A stretch of 32,105 nucleotides of DNA from Euprymna scolopes (lineage: Eukaryota > Mollusca > Cephalopoda > Sepiida > Sepiolidae): NCBI GenBank assembly GCA_024364805.1, contig CM044496.1, forward strand, positions 66,345,071-66,377,175, written 5' to 3'. Numbering within the stretch: position 1 is the stretch's first letter; every line of letters starts with the position of its first letter. A program made the translations under genes and the position numbers. This document shows positions 19,341 through 29,849 of this stretch, piece after piece. The notes under the pieces are model-generated. The model saw nothing but the letters and a program-made list of their open reading frames with translations. It was not told the DNA's origin and did no database searches.

Positions 19341-19640
19341 GATAAAAAAAAAATGAAAAAAAAGGAAACAAGCAACAAAACATAAGGAAAAGAAAAAAAA
19401 TAAAACGACAGGGAAAAAGCAGAAAATAAAATCAAACACAAAAAACGAGATAACAGAAAAAGAGAAAAGAAATTAAAAAAAAAAAAAAAAAAACAAAGCA
19501 GATAATAAAACAGAAGAAAATAAGAAAATTAAAAAAGAAAGAGGAAAAAGAAAAAAGGAAGAAAGAAAAAGAATAAAGGAGGAAAAAGAGGAGACTATGG
19601 GAAAATAAGAGGAAAACAAAGAAGAAAATTCATAAAAATG
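19341..19640. repeat. About 300-bp A/G-rich polypurine tract
   Basis: The plus strand is almost entirely A with G, such as gaaaaaaaaggaaacaag and gaggaaaaagaaaaaaggaag, broken by only occasional C or T. The minus-strand open frame within it (19473-19661) is a phenylalanine/serine low-complexity artefact. Confidence 0.85.
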
Positions 19641-20241
19641 CACTTTTGTTAATGAGAACAACTGAAGAAATAAGTGATTTTCTCGTTCTTACAAACATTT
19701 CTTAACAATTTCATAGCAAAAATAAAAATGTGTGCATTTTGGAAATAAGAGGTTAAAAAATAAAATTGCTTTTTCAGGATGAATATTAAGCTTTTTGTAA
19801 GTTATTTGATGTATCGCATTATTCTCAAGCATACTATATTGCTAGAGGTGATAGCAAAAAAGAAGGGCACTGCTACTGGGAATCTAATATTGGATACAAC
19901 TTTTAGTTTGATCTTAATATCCATTAACTAATCAATAATTGACAATTCAATAAATTATTTAAAAGAAACAAATCTATAAACCTGCTGGTAGTTAACAATT
20001 TAAAAGAAAGGTGGGGGCTCGATTTTTTTGATATTTGAAAGTTTATTTAAACCATTTTTATTTTATTCATAAAAAAGTTGTCATTAAAGATAACGATTAA
20101 AGATGGATCGTCAGCTAAATGATGAAAAATATTATGAGAGGACTGAGAATAGATAAAATGAATAAAATTTGATTGAAGAGATTACAGCTAATATGAGGAC
20201 AATGTGTATATTGACAATTTTGCATATCATATTAGAGCCAT
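19641..20241. other. AT-rich stretch, no gene seen
   Basis: Nothing assigned. Confidence 0.4.
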
Positions 20242-20523
20242 TTATACGGCATAATCACGTTGACACATTGGTTCTCTCAGATCATTGAAGTTAAGCAACG
20301 TTGAGTGTCTAGTACGAGATTTCTTTTAAAAAATTCTCGATTTTGAAGCCATTCTGTAACCTGAAGGACATGAAAAACCATGCAATGCTAAATTATCTGA
20401 AAACAATATATAATTTTTTTTTAAATGTTTGTACAGTAGTATTGCTTCCAAGAAAGCCTTCATTAACTTGACTAAGGCAACACATAATTTTACAGCATCA
20501 TTATTACGAGCTCAGAGTGCCCC
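20242..20523 (+). mobile_element. 5S rRNA-derived SINE candidate
   Basis: 20242-20325 follows the start of animal 5S rRNA: tatacggcataatcacgttga, ggttctctcagatcattgaag and ttaagcaacgttgagtg..agtac, including the internal A-box region (agttaagcaacg). The 5S similarity stops before the usual 3' third. It is followed by a body (20334-20523: ttctcgattttgaagccattctg...) that recurs without the 5S part at 22268-22465. A polymerase III head fused to a repeated body is the layout of 5S-derived (SINE3-type) elements. The alternative is a truncated 5S pseudogene beside an unrelated repeat. An A-rich end may lie at about 20627-20645. Confidence 0.6.
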
Positions 20524-20833
20524 AATTTGAAATTTCAGGCGCTTTCCACTGTACAACTTTTGCCTTATTTATCAAAATATTGAATTGCCCAGTGTCAGGA
20601 TGAACTGGTCCAAATGTTGTGAAATAAAAAATAAATTTTTTAAAAAATTGACTCAAGAGATTTTAAGATGAATTGCTAATGGATGAATAAGGCTATTATT
20701 TTGGGGGAGTTTGAGAATTATCACACACAGATTCTGTGCAAACTTCATATGAAGTTTTAAAATCAAACTCATCTAATCTATGAAATGCATGTGCAGAAAC
20801 TCACTGACTGCATTCCAAACATGTGACTGACAA
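20524..20833. other. Stretch with possible SINE tail, otherwise unassigned
   Basis: Includes gtgaaataaaaaataaattttttaaaaaa (20617-20646), which may be the tail of the preceding 5S-headed element. No gene is seen. Confidence 0.35.
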
Positions 20834-22040
20834 CTAGACAAAGCAGAGGAAGGTAGAGCGGTGACTCTAGATATATCTTCGGCTTTTGACAGGGTATGGA
20901 TGATGGTCTTCTTAGGAAAATCAGATCACATGATATCACTGGAAGAATACTTAACATAATTAAATTCTTCTTAGATAAGAGAAAAATCCAGGTTGTCCTC
21001 GACAGTCGTACATCTAAACAATGATATAAATGCAGTACCTCAGGAGTCTATCCTTGGACCTTTATTATTCCTAATATTCATAAATGATCTCCCTGATAAG
21101 ATTGTCTCTGAGATGGGTATATTTGCTGATGACATCATGCTCTATCGCAGGTACGAGAGGAAAACAAATGAACATATATCTAAGGAAATGGCCAAAACAC
21201 TAGAGGAAGACCCCCAATCTAGTGAAATGGGGGCAAAAATGGATGGTCACATTCAATGCTGCCAATACTAAGCTTGTTTCCTTCAATAATTATAAGAAAC
21301 CTTCTCCACCACCAATAGCAATGCCCAAATACACATTACCTGAAAGTACTTTTAAACTCCTCAGCCTAATGTTCACAGGGAATAGGAGTTGGAACAAATA
21401 CATTGAGAGCATTGCCAAGGCCATTGCAAAGGTGGGCTTTCTCTACAGTGCTAGAAAACTACTTACGCCTGAAAGTATCCTGTACCTCTATAAGGCCACC
21501 ATTCGCCCATGTATAGGGTATTGTTGTCAATTTTGGGCAGGTGAATCTGCCACTAGTCTCTCACTCTTGGACAGAGTTCAAAAAAGACTTGCCAGTCTAT
21601 GTCCTTTATTGACATCTAAGTTTCAGCCGCTGTCCCATCGACGAGGTGTTGCATCTCTCTGCTTGTTTTACAAGTATTTTAATGGTGAATACTCTGACAA
21701 ACTAGAAACACTTGTACACTCTAGATGTAAATACCCCCAACAAACCAGACAAGCAGCTAAACCCCATCACTACACAGTAGCGATCCCTAGGTGTAAGAAA
21801 GCCTTCCCCAATAGTTTCTTTCCCAGAACTGCTAGACTTTGGAAATACCTTCCGGGATTCTGCTTTCCCAACTGTATGGGTATGCAGAAGTTTAAGTGTA
21901 ATGTGAACAGACATCTTGCTGCTCATCTCCCGTCATAATATCCCTATAACTTATGTCTCCGATGGTAACCCTCTACTTCAACGTGGCACTGTGCCTTGTT
22001 TGGGGTGAAAATTGAATAAAAATAAAAAAAAATAAAAAAC
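20834..22040 (+). mobile_element. LINE family A, 5'-truncated copy
   Basis: It begins within RT motif A (LDISSAFDRVW in the segment 20870-20900) and runs through PQESILGPLLFLIFINDLPD, MGIFADDIMLY (YADD changed to FADD), KWMVTFNAANTKLVSF and the full C-terminal domain to a stop at 21936-21938. Then come the 3' UTR (gtctccgatggtaaccc..gtgccttgtttggggtg) and an A-rich tail to about 22040. Frame breaks are few: one between 20993 and 21271, where it passes to the 21222-21938 frame, and others before 20993. The 21222-21938 part is 238 codons uninterrupted. It is flanked, not bounded, by direct copies of the 20334 repeat. Confidence 0.9.
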
Positions 22041-22267
22041 TAATAGATTCAGAGCCTCCAGTACAGAACCAATTCATTCACTATCTCAGCGAATGGTCCA
22101 CCTACTCCCCAGATCGTAAGTTTTCCAACCACTAGAGAGATTAGTTTAGCCGCCTACACAGTCATAGCATGTTTATGAACCACACTACAAAAATAGAGCA
22201 TCACCAATTCAAAGAGTGCAGGTGCAGCAAATATGCATATATTATCCAAACAAAAATTATGGTTGAT

Positions 22268-22465
22268 TTCTCGATTTTGAAGCCATTCTGTAACCTGAAA
22301 GACATGAAAAACCATGCAATGCTAAATTATCTGAAAACAAAGTAATATCTAAAACTTTTTTAAATGTTTGTACAGCAGTATTGCTTCCAAAAAAGCCTTC
22401 ATCAGCTTGACTAAGGTTAGGCATAATTTTACAGCCAAAGCATCATTATTACTAACTCAGAGTGC
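22268..22465 (+). repeat. Second copy of the 5S-SINE body
   Basis: Matches 20334-20520 in the same orientation: ttctcgattttgaagccattctgtaacctgaaagacatgaaaaaccatgcaatgctaaattatctgaaaac, then atgtttgtacagcagtattgcttcc, with two small insertions. It has no 5S-like head, as expected for a 5'-truncated SINE copy. Confidence 0.8.
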
Positions 22466-22685
22466 TTCAGTAGCATTTTACATTGTAAAATACTGACTAT
22501 ACTGTCTCTCGTGACTGCCTACTCCAATGATGTATGCCATAGTTTTTTTCATCTTTTGTTCTGACAGTGTCGTAGTCTCTCACATTGGTGATCACTGTTG
22601 ATAGCATCTTTGTTGATCGGTTCATCAATTCATCTACTAAAAGTCCTTAATCTACTGAGCCACAAATTGTCATTAACTCTAAATG

Positions 22686-23056
22686 CAAGGGGCATTCCAA
22701 AAGTAATGCCTCCTATTGTTTTATTATGCTCAAATAGATCATTGCAAATTGCTTTGTTATGATCAATGAACTTATGCATTCATGACCTCAAAGTTTCATA
22801 TCTGTTGCAGGCATTGACAGTGTGAGACAAAAAAAGCAACCTATCATGAACATGCATCAGAAGCAGGGATGCATCATTGAATTCCTGACAAAATGAGAAT
22901 GGTGGTGACTATGTAGAAAAATATATTCTGGGGCACAAAATGTCACTTGTTTTAATGATATCACTTTCGTCTTTATAGGTCTTCAACTTTTTGGATTTAA
23001 AAAAAAAAAAAAAAAAAAAAAAACAGGAGGATTTACTTTTGAAAGTATTCTCTTAT
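22686..23056 (+). mobile_element. Mariner-like MITE, second complete copy
   Basis: The left terminal repeat aaggggcattccaaaagtaatgcctcctatt and the right end aggaggatttacttttgaaagtattctctt are inverted partners. The interior aligns along its length with the reverse complement of 7814-8180, including ttgcaaattgctttgttatgat, gaacttatgcattc, gtgtgagac and catcattgaattcct (GCIIEFLTK frame). An A run at 23000-23023 has expanded near the right end. It cannot encode a transposase. Confidence 0.75.
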
Positions 23057-23904
23057 ATTGATTTCAGTATTGGAAATCCTATGTCAGGATCTTTGGTCTT
23101 ACTCAGCCACTCCCAGTTGGCTACCCATCCTACTTCCGGGTATGCCTTTGTGACCCGTTGTGAATCATTTCTAACCATTGTCATGCCCCTATTATTTTTT
23201 TTTTTTTTTCCACTTCTGACAACTTATTTCTTTTTTATGAATCATTTCCTAACAATCAGAGAAGGGGAACGTCTATTGCATCACAGATTTTGTTGACTAG
23301 TCATCACTAAATGGGATTACAATATGCAGTTAGAGACTTGTCTTAAAACGTTGTAAGTTAAAAAAAAAATAAATAAATGGTATGCAGTGAGAAAAGTGAC
23401 CAATATTTTCCAAGACATCACCTGAAATATAGATGAGAAAAGGTATTGGAGAAAAAATGAAAAGAATTAAATGATCAACCTCTTCAACTCCTACTTTAAA
23501 AGAACCTCTCAGATAAATCAGGCCAATTATGGCGCCAGCTTTGCTTTGCAAAGAGATTTTTCTATATATTTTGTTTTAATTTTTAATTTTTTAACTCATT
23601 GACATAAACAATTTCTATTACAACATGTTATATGTAAACATAATGATAATTAGGAAAAAGGTAATTATGCATTCAATTAGATTCTTCTTGGCAGGTTTTG
23701 CTTTGTTTTTGTTTAATAAAAAGCCGACTTCAATTGAAAATGAGAGAAAAATGTTTAATTATATTATAATGAGTGGCTGATAAAAGAGCCTACAAGCAAT
23801 CTTTCAATAAGCAACCTTTGATTAGCTGTACAATTAACAAGTGGATTCAAATTTTATTTTTCTTATATTAAAAAAAAATGTTTACAATCGAATGGAATAA
23901 AACT
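23057..23904. other. Unassigned stretch, no gene seen
   Basis: The open frame 22991-23296 starts in the MITE poly(A) and includes a T run, so it is rejected. 23095-23160 (cagccactcccagttggctacccatcc...) is relatively GC-rich but unrecognised. Minus-strand frame 23330-23551 has hydrophobic composition and no support. Confidence 0.35.
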
Positions 23905-24330
23905 CACCTGCTTAAAGATGTGCTAGAAAACTGATCACAACTAACAATATCCTGTATCGCCAACCTCTTTCCTATCGCTACAATGGTACATCCCTGTAAC
24001 TGTTTTACAAATACTTTAATGGAATGTGCTCTGATGAACTCTCCGTATACATATACCCCAACTAACCTATGAAGCAGCAAAATCCCACCCCTTCACTGTT
24101 GATGTCTCTAGATTCTGGAAGGCTTTTTACTCTAATAGTTTCTTACCTCAAACTGCTAGACTTTGGAATTCACTCCCTGTTCTCTGCTTCCCTGACTGTA
24201 CTAACATGCAGAAGTTTAAATGTAATGTGAACAGACATCTCGCTGCTCAACTTCTTAAATGGTAGCCTCTTATGTCCAAGTAACAATGTGCCTTATTTAG
24301 AGTGAATATGAATTTTAGAAAATCCTTTGA
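23905..24330 (+). mobile_element. LINE family A, degraded 3' fragment
   Basis: C-terminal domain sequence with internal deletions: tgtgctagaaaactgatc.., acaaatactttaatggaatgtgctctgatgaact, agtttcttacctcaaactgctagactttggaattcac (PQTARLWNS), then catgcagaagtttaaatgtaatgtgaacagacatctcgctgctca. The short 3' UTR gtaacaatgtgccttatttagagtg follows. There is no poly(A) of note, but A-rich sequence follows to 24375. Confidence 0.8.
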
Positions 24331-24498
24331 AGGAGAAGGAAATATGAAGAAGGAGATAAGGAAAAATAAAAACTTTTAAAAATCACAACTGTCTTCTTTA
24401 TGTAGACACTGTTGATTTGCCTAAAATCAAATTATGATTATAAAAGTCTAAAATTATACAATATATTTTTATTCTGATAGTTATATGTAAATATTGTC

Positions 24499-25536
24499 AT
24501 TTTTTTTTTTTTTTTTTTTACGTAGGCATCACCACATTATCAAGGCCCAGAGGCCACTCAAGGATAAGGGTTAAAGAGTGTACAGTAGAAATTGGACAAT
24601 ATAGTAATCATTAGTAATGAAAATTTGGTAAATTTGATAACTTATATGGAACGGCTCATCAAGAACTTATTTACTTTAGACTTGAACACAACCATATTGT
24701 AGTCAGCTGGAAAGCAGGAAAACGGAAGACAATTCCACAGGCGTGCAGTTCTAAGAAAGAAGCTTTGTTCATGGAATCTACGTTTAGGTTTAGGCACAGA
24801 TAAAGAGTGGGGGGAATTATTGATAGTGTTTTCAGCTAGACGAGTGTTTCTTGTGAAAGTTTGGCGAGGGGGGACCATAGATTGAAGCTCAGTTGAACAC
24901 TTTCCATGAAAATAACGATACATCAGAGACAAACTCGCAACATCTCTTCTGTGAGATAGAGGTTGCAAGGAGGAGAAAAGGACATCTCCTATGAGGCTAC
25001 GAAGTCTATTTTGAACTCTATCAAGGCAGGACAAGTACTTTCTAGCAGCTCCTGCCCAGATGTGGCAACAGTATTCCATCCTTGGACGTACCTGGCTCTT
25101 ATATAGATAGAGAATAGTATCAGCAGTGAGATATTTACCGGATCGATAGAAAGATCCCACCATTTTTCCAGCGGCCTTGGCAACAGATTTGATGTACGTG
25201 TTCCATTTAAGATCAGGAGTAATGGTCAAGCCCAGAAGCTTGTCAAAACTTGAGGCCTCCTGAAGACGAGAGCCATTCATTTCAATTGATGCCAAATGTG
25301 GATTAGAATGTTGATGATGTAAAGAGAGAAGCTTGGTTTTAGATGCATTAAAAGTAACCAGCCACTCCTTTCCCCATTGTACTACGTGCTCAAGATCAGA
25401 GGAGAGAGAATTGGAGAGAACTTGGTCGTTTACTGTCTTAGATGTGCTACCATAAATGGTAGTGTCGTCAGCATAAATGTCTACAAATGATGTAAGGATG
25501 TGATTTGGAAGATCATTAATGTAGATCAGGAATATC
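24499..25536 (-). mobile_element. LINE family B, 5'-truncated, long open frame
   Basis: Read on the minus strand from 25536: a frame open for about 297 codons to a stop at 24642. It starts just upstream of IFLIYINDLPNHI (end of RT motif B) and continues through DIYADDTTIYGS (motif C), WGKEWLVTFNASKTKLL, LLGLTITPDLKWNTYIKS, YKSQVRPRMEYCCHIWAGA, LSHRRDVASLSLMYRYF and LRTARLWNCLPFSCFPADY. The 3' UTR has the family signature aacccttatccttgagtggcctctgggccttgataatgtggtgatgcc, and the poly(A) is the T run 24499-24519. No break is seen in the retained part. Family B is clearly related to A but has a different UTR. Confidence 0.92.
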
Positions 25537-26109
25537 TACAAAGTTATCTTGTGAGATTTTTTAAAAGTCAAACTCAAATAGCATTTAAGCTGACAAATAA
25601 AACTGCTTCTGACTAGCCCATTTTCATGTTATTGTTGTAACAGTTATTTGTAATATAAAAATATACTTTGCTACATTAAAAAAATAAAAATAAAAAACTA
25701 GTTTGTCTCAAAACTGATTATATGAAACAAATAATTACCTGCAAATATCAAAGGGGATAACTTGTTTAGATTTTAAGAAAATAAGAGTTTCAAAAGACAT
25801 ATCGTTATGATAATCTATTTCTATTTTTAACTAATAAATACAATAAAATAAAGCCGGCTAGCAAATAATGAAAATCCCATATTATTATTATGCTATCTTT
25901 GTCATCAAATTTCCTAGGTAACAGTTTAAAGTGAAACTATATTACTCATAGTACTTGGACAGAAATATTTTCATGGATATCTGTTTACAATTAATATCAA
26001 TAAAAAGAAAATATTTTATTTTATTTATAACTTGAAAATTTATAAACTATAATGCTGAGTACATCCTTGAATCCCTACTTAAAAATTAATTATTTTAAAA
26101 TGAAAAAAA
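25537..26109. other. AT-rich stretch, no gene seen
   Basis: Nothing assigned. Confidence 0.4.
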
Positions 26110-26205
26110 TAAAAGGTAACATGGCCTTATTGGTTGGATGCAAAAGGACGTAGGCCTCCTAATTCAATCTCGGACAATACAGTTTTCTGATAATAAATAA
26201 TAAAA
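26110..26205 (+). mobile_element. Possible tRNA-SINE fragment
   Basis: A box A-like catggccttattggttggatg and a box B-like ctaattcaatctcgg lie about 40 bases apart, followed by a short tail with ataataaataataaaaac. The element lacks a second copy in the window, so the call rests only on the box spacing and tail. Confidence 0.3.
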
Positions 26206-27045
26206 ACTATATTTTGTTTTGAAAAAATGATTAAGAATTATCAGAAAGATATTGTAGTAAAATATTTGTCAATAAAATTTTGAATGACATTGGTTATGTG
26301 AATATTCTAGACAGCTTTGCCACATGCTGGAGAACAAAATTTATCAGTTTCAAGCTGTCAGGTATGGCACACCAGTTCCAATCCTGCTTTGATCAAATAT
26401 CTTCTTTATCTTTATTCAATAGTCTTTATAATGATTTCTTTACATAACTTGAGTTTTTTTTCTCTTCCCAAAACCTGGTTCAATCTCATCAGCAAGGTGT
26501 TGATATTGCTTACTAAACTTGCTGATTCACCAACACCTGGAAGTTATCTACCCCATTTCCCCCATACACATCAATGGTGATAAGGTTATTTTTGTTATCA
26601 ACTAGTCATAAACATGAAAGAAAACAAAAATTACATCATAAAAAAAATTCTTTCGACGGTCAGTTTATCATGTGTAAATCCTGTCTGAACTCCTATAGCA
26701 TAAAATATTGCTGCGATTTTTGTTTTGTCTGAATTTAAGCAAGAATTATTTGAACAATTGTATTCTTTGTGCTTCCATAAACAATGTCACAATATTTCAG
26801 AGTTTGCAGCCTTCATTTTTCAGAAAGTTATAAAATTGATTCTGTAATATATCTAGGATTTGTAATAAAAAATAGAACAGCACCTAAATTAAAGCTAAAG
26901 CTGAAAAATGTCTGCAAATTTATAACGAAAATGTATGAATAAACATTCATGATAAATAAACATGTCTAATTATTATTGAGCACCATTGCATACACACAGT
27001 AATGATCTGATGACGTAAGACCAAGATTAACTGAATAGCAGTGAG
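26206..27045. other. Unassigned stretch with weak coding-like segment
   Basis: In 26827-26940 the plus strand reads KIDSVIYLGFVIKN followed by LKLKLKNVCKFITKMYE, reminiscent of the region after the RT domain in some LINEs (YLG motif), but too short to assign. The open frame 26317-26580 has no domain. Confidence 0.3.
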
Positions 27046-27049
27046 ATGT

Positions 27050-27360
27050 TCATATTATTTGGAATCTTCAGACTACTGTTCTCATCTTGAGTATCATTTT
27101 CACAACGTTTCAGTTGATGTAACCTCCAACCTTCTTCAGGTGTATCTTGTCGCACTTGGAAATTTGGATGGAATTTCAAATGGAACCCTTTATTTACTTC
27201 ACGGGGGTAGCATGCTCTCGTTCTGTCAGCTATGACTGGACAGAGGTCCTAAGTAGTTCGCAAGTGTATTTTTTGATTGCCCACACTGAGAATTGAACTT
27301 TCAAGCTTCACGAGCAGCTCACTTTTACACTTGATTTTTCTCTATTCTTTAACACACACG

Positions 27361-27443
<83 letters not shown>

Positions 27444-27597
27444 TTTGACTATTGTTTTTACTTCATTCCAAATTTCCAAGTTACACCTGAAGAAGGTCGG
27501 TTACATAGACTGAAACATTGTGAAAATAACATAGAATATGAGAACAGTAGTCAGAAGACTTAAAATAATATGAATAATCAAACCTGATCTCAAAAAT
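27050..27597 (-). mobile_element. Composite SINE S interrupted by TA microsatellite
   Basis: 27050-27345 is the antisense SINE 3' domain and body (gactactgttctcatcttgag, caacctt cttcaggtgtatcttg, attgcccacactgagaattgaac). The tRNA head that should follow is replaced by an AC/TA repeat (27350-27444). 27467-27597 is a sense 3' domain (ccaaatttccaagttacacctgaagaag..gaaaataacatagaatatgagaacagtagtcagaagac). The outer ends are inverted repeats of about 110 bp, with the same inner breakpoint as at 7459 and 9224. Confidence 0.8.
27364..27436. repeat. (TA)n microsatellite, about 36 units
   Basis: Uninterrupted TA repeats flanked by cacaca on both sides. The IYIYIY open frame across it (27277-27513) is an artefact. 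Confidence 0.95.
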
Positions 27598-27604
27598 GTA
27601 GAAA

Positions 27605-27830
27605 AGAGAAATAAGTACAGAACAGTAGACTTCGATGGTACAACCACATTGACAGATTGGATCAGAGTTGTGGAGTTAGTAGACTCAGTTAGAAATATAA
27701 GACAAAGAAAAAGAAAACGTGGGAACAAGTAATAAAAATAGCCCTGGGCAGAGATAGGTTAGTTTGGAAGTCAATGTATAAAATCTGTCCAACTATGTGA
27801 AGATATAAATAATTTATGATGATTGTCTGC
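27605..27830 (+). mobile_element. LINE family C, 3' end fragment
   Basis: The frame LRWYNHIDRLDQSCGVS matches the RW.GH.ERM region near the C-terminus of a widespread LINE type. A frameshift then gives KTWEQVIKIALGRDRLVWKSMYKICPTM and a stop at 27797-27799, like the RPRKTW...R..W end of the same proteins. It is degraded, with at least one indel and one stop. It directly follows the sense SINE S tail. The clade is uncertain. Confidence 0.6.
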
Positions 27831-28389
27831 TGTTTGTAAATAAAGATATAAAATTTAATTTGTACAATGAAATTATTAATTCATTTAATTTACATTTTTT
27901 CCTATATAAGATTTTTGAATGCAGGTTTAAATGAAGAGGTTACAGAGTACAAAATATATTAGGCATTTCTGATAGGGTCAATTAACTAGTGAAGACAGGA
28001 GAGCAAACTGTTCTGGTCCTTGCTAATGAGAAGATATTAATAATTGGCAATAACCGAGTGAGGATTACCGATTCTAATTTTATTGTTTCTGTTCTTGTTT
28101 TGTTTTTGTTTTTTTTTGTTGCTTTTTTTCGAAATAAAGAAATAAAAATGAAACATTTTAATCAGCAGCCAATCTAATCAGCTTCAGATTAAGGTGTCAT
28201 TCAAGTAATCAATGAAAATGTTTTAAACATGTATTAGAAAACAATGCAGTTTTTTTGTTTTTTTTTTGTAAAAGTGTCACCATTGTGAATTTTCTCAATT
28301 TTGATAAATCCTTTCTTTCTGATATTCTGACACATTTAATCTCCAGAAAAAAAAAATCACTCATTATTCTTGCTGGATTCACATTAAAG
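27831..28389. other. AT-rich stretch, no gene seen
   Basis: Short frames on both strands contain T-run artefacts. Nothing assigned. Confidence 0.4.
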
Positions 28390-29100
28390 TAAACTAGCAG
28401 AAAAATCCAACATTGCCCGGAATTTAAAGAACTATGTCCGGTCACTATGCTTTTATTACTTTATTTTGTTTCTTTTCCCTTTTTACTGTTTTGCACTTTG
28501 CCTGCTAATATAGTCGGAAATATTCTAAAACTCTGTATTAGAATATTATATGTATATGGTTTAAATTTCATTAAAATCAGATGCAAGTATTTAAAGTTAT
28601 AAAAGGGTTATGCCCCCAGAGCTCCCTTACAGACAGAGATTCGGTGCATAGAGTGCTATGCACAGATTCAGGACCACTTCCATTTACTTCCCCATAAAAT
28701 TATATATATGATGGGGGGGTGTCTTTGCTTGGTCATAAAATACGCTTAAATAGGTTTTAATTTGTCCAGATTTCGTATATATTATAGTAATGAGGTCAAA
28801 AGTAAGAAAAAAGTATTTGGGTGCCATCAGCTGGAAGCAAGACTGTAGCATTCAAAGCTGGTAACGTTACCACTGTACCAACGTGACACACATGAACCGA
28901 TTAAAAATAAACTAGGATGAATATACAAAATATAATTTTTTTCATTTTTGACCTCTTCAGAACTATTTTAACTGGCTAAAGACTCAAAAGAATGGTCCAT
29001 AAAATATCCAATTATCTGCAACTGTTAGTTTCAGAAGCGATAGGAGTTTGAAAATAAGGAGACAGTCAGACGTGTTGAGTTTTATAAATTAGATTTAAAT
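28390..29100 (+). repeat. Dispersed repeat R3, longest copy
   Basis: Begins aaactagcagaaaaatccaacattgcccgga, like 9886. It passes through a GC-richer middle (gggttatgcccccagagctccctta, 28607-28630), ggtgccatcagctgg (28812) and gacctcttcagaactattttaactggctaaa (28950-28980), and ends near gagttttataaattagat (29078-29095). Parts match 13705-14190 and 5360-5745. Near 28850-28890 the minus strand has a tRNA-like ttggtacagtggtaacg box A. The class is not recognised. Confidence 0.55.
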
Positions 29101-29617
29101 TTCATCAAAAGATATATTAAAATTTTTCAAGAGGTTTAGGTGGACACTTAGAGAATCAGCACTACGTCTATTGTTTTGTACAGAAAATTTTACATATAAA
29201 CACATTTTTTTTTGTTTTTACAGATTCTCAAACATTTATTCTATAGGAAATCTGCAGGCACATACAGTTTTATCTATTTACTATTATAGAAAGGATCTTT
29301 GTGCATATGTGTGTGGGGGGGTCGTTTTCTATGGACTTCAAAACGGGTGGGCTTATTTTAAAATATTTCACACAAATTTACTTTATGCCCGAAAGTGTTT
29401 CTAGATAGGTATTGGAATGCCTCTGATAATCATCGAAAATCGAAAAATCTGATAAAAGGAACAGTGATTTTGATCAAAGCTAACACCTTATACAGCCTAT
29501 CATCACAAGAGAATTTGATAAATTTTATTACCAGACAAGCAGAAAGGCTTGGCATATAAAATCAATGGTACCAATTTCCACTAACGATTGCTACAACACT
29601 GTCCCACTGACTACTGT
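29101..29617. other. AT-rich stretch, no gene seen
   Basis: The plus-strand frame 29171-29404 is aromatic-rich and lacks a domain or splice support. Confidence 0.4.
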
Positions 29618-29690
29618 GCATTCGTTAACCCTTATCCTAGAGCAGCATCCGGGCCTTGATAAGTGGTGACTCCTTTGCAAGAAAATAGTG
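29618..29690 (+). mobile_element. LINE family B, 3' UTR only
   Basis: Contains ttaacccttatcctagagcagcatccgggccttgataagtggtgactcctttgcaagaaaa, a close match to the 5940 and 24530 copies. No coding part is retained. Confidence 0.75.
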
Positions 29691-29849
29691 ATTGTAGTGT
29701 TGAAGTTTTCAGAAAAAGGAAAGTTTACCTGCTTATCGTGTTCAAAGAGAGTCGAATGCAACTGTTTTTGGTATACTTATAAGCATTCAGTACACTAGAA
29801 GTGTAGCAAAATTACAGATAGATTGAGAAGCCAGTTTTTGTCCAAGATG

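Noticed and set aside
19473-19661. 62-codon minus-strand frame resembling a membrane peptide
   Set aside because: It is a translation of the polypurine tract's complement and pure low complexity.
20334-22465. Flanking direct repeats as LTRs of a retroelement
   Set aside because: The left copy is joined to a 5S-like head, the interior is a truncated poly(A)-type LINE, and no LTR-element proteins or primer-binding site are seen.
27277-27513. 78-codon open frame with an IYIYIY run
   Set aside because: It is a reading of the TA microsatellite inside a SINE composite.
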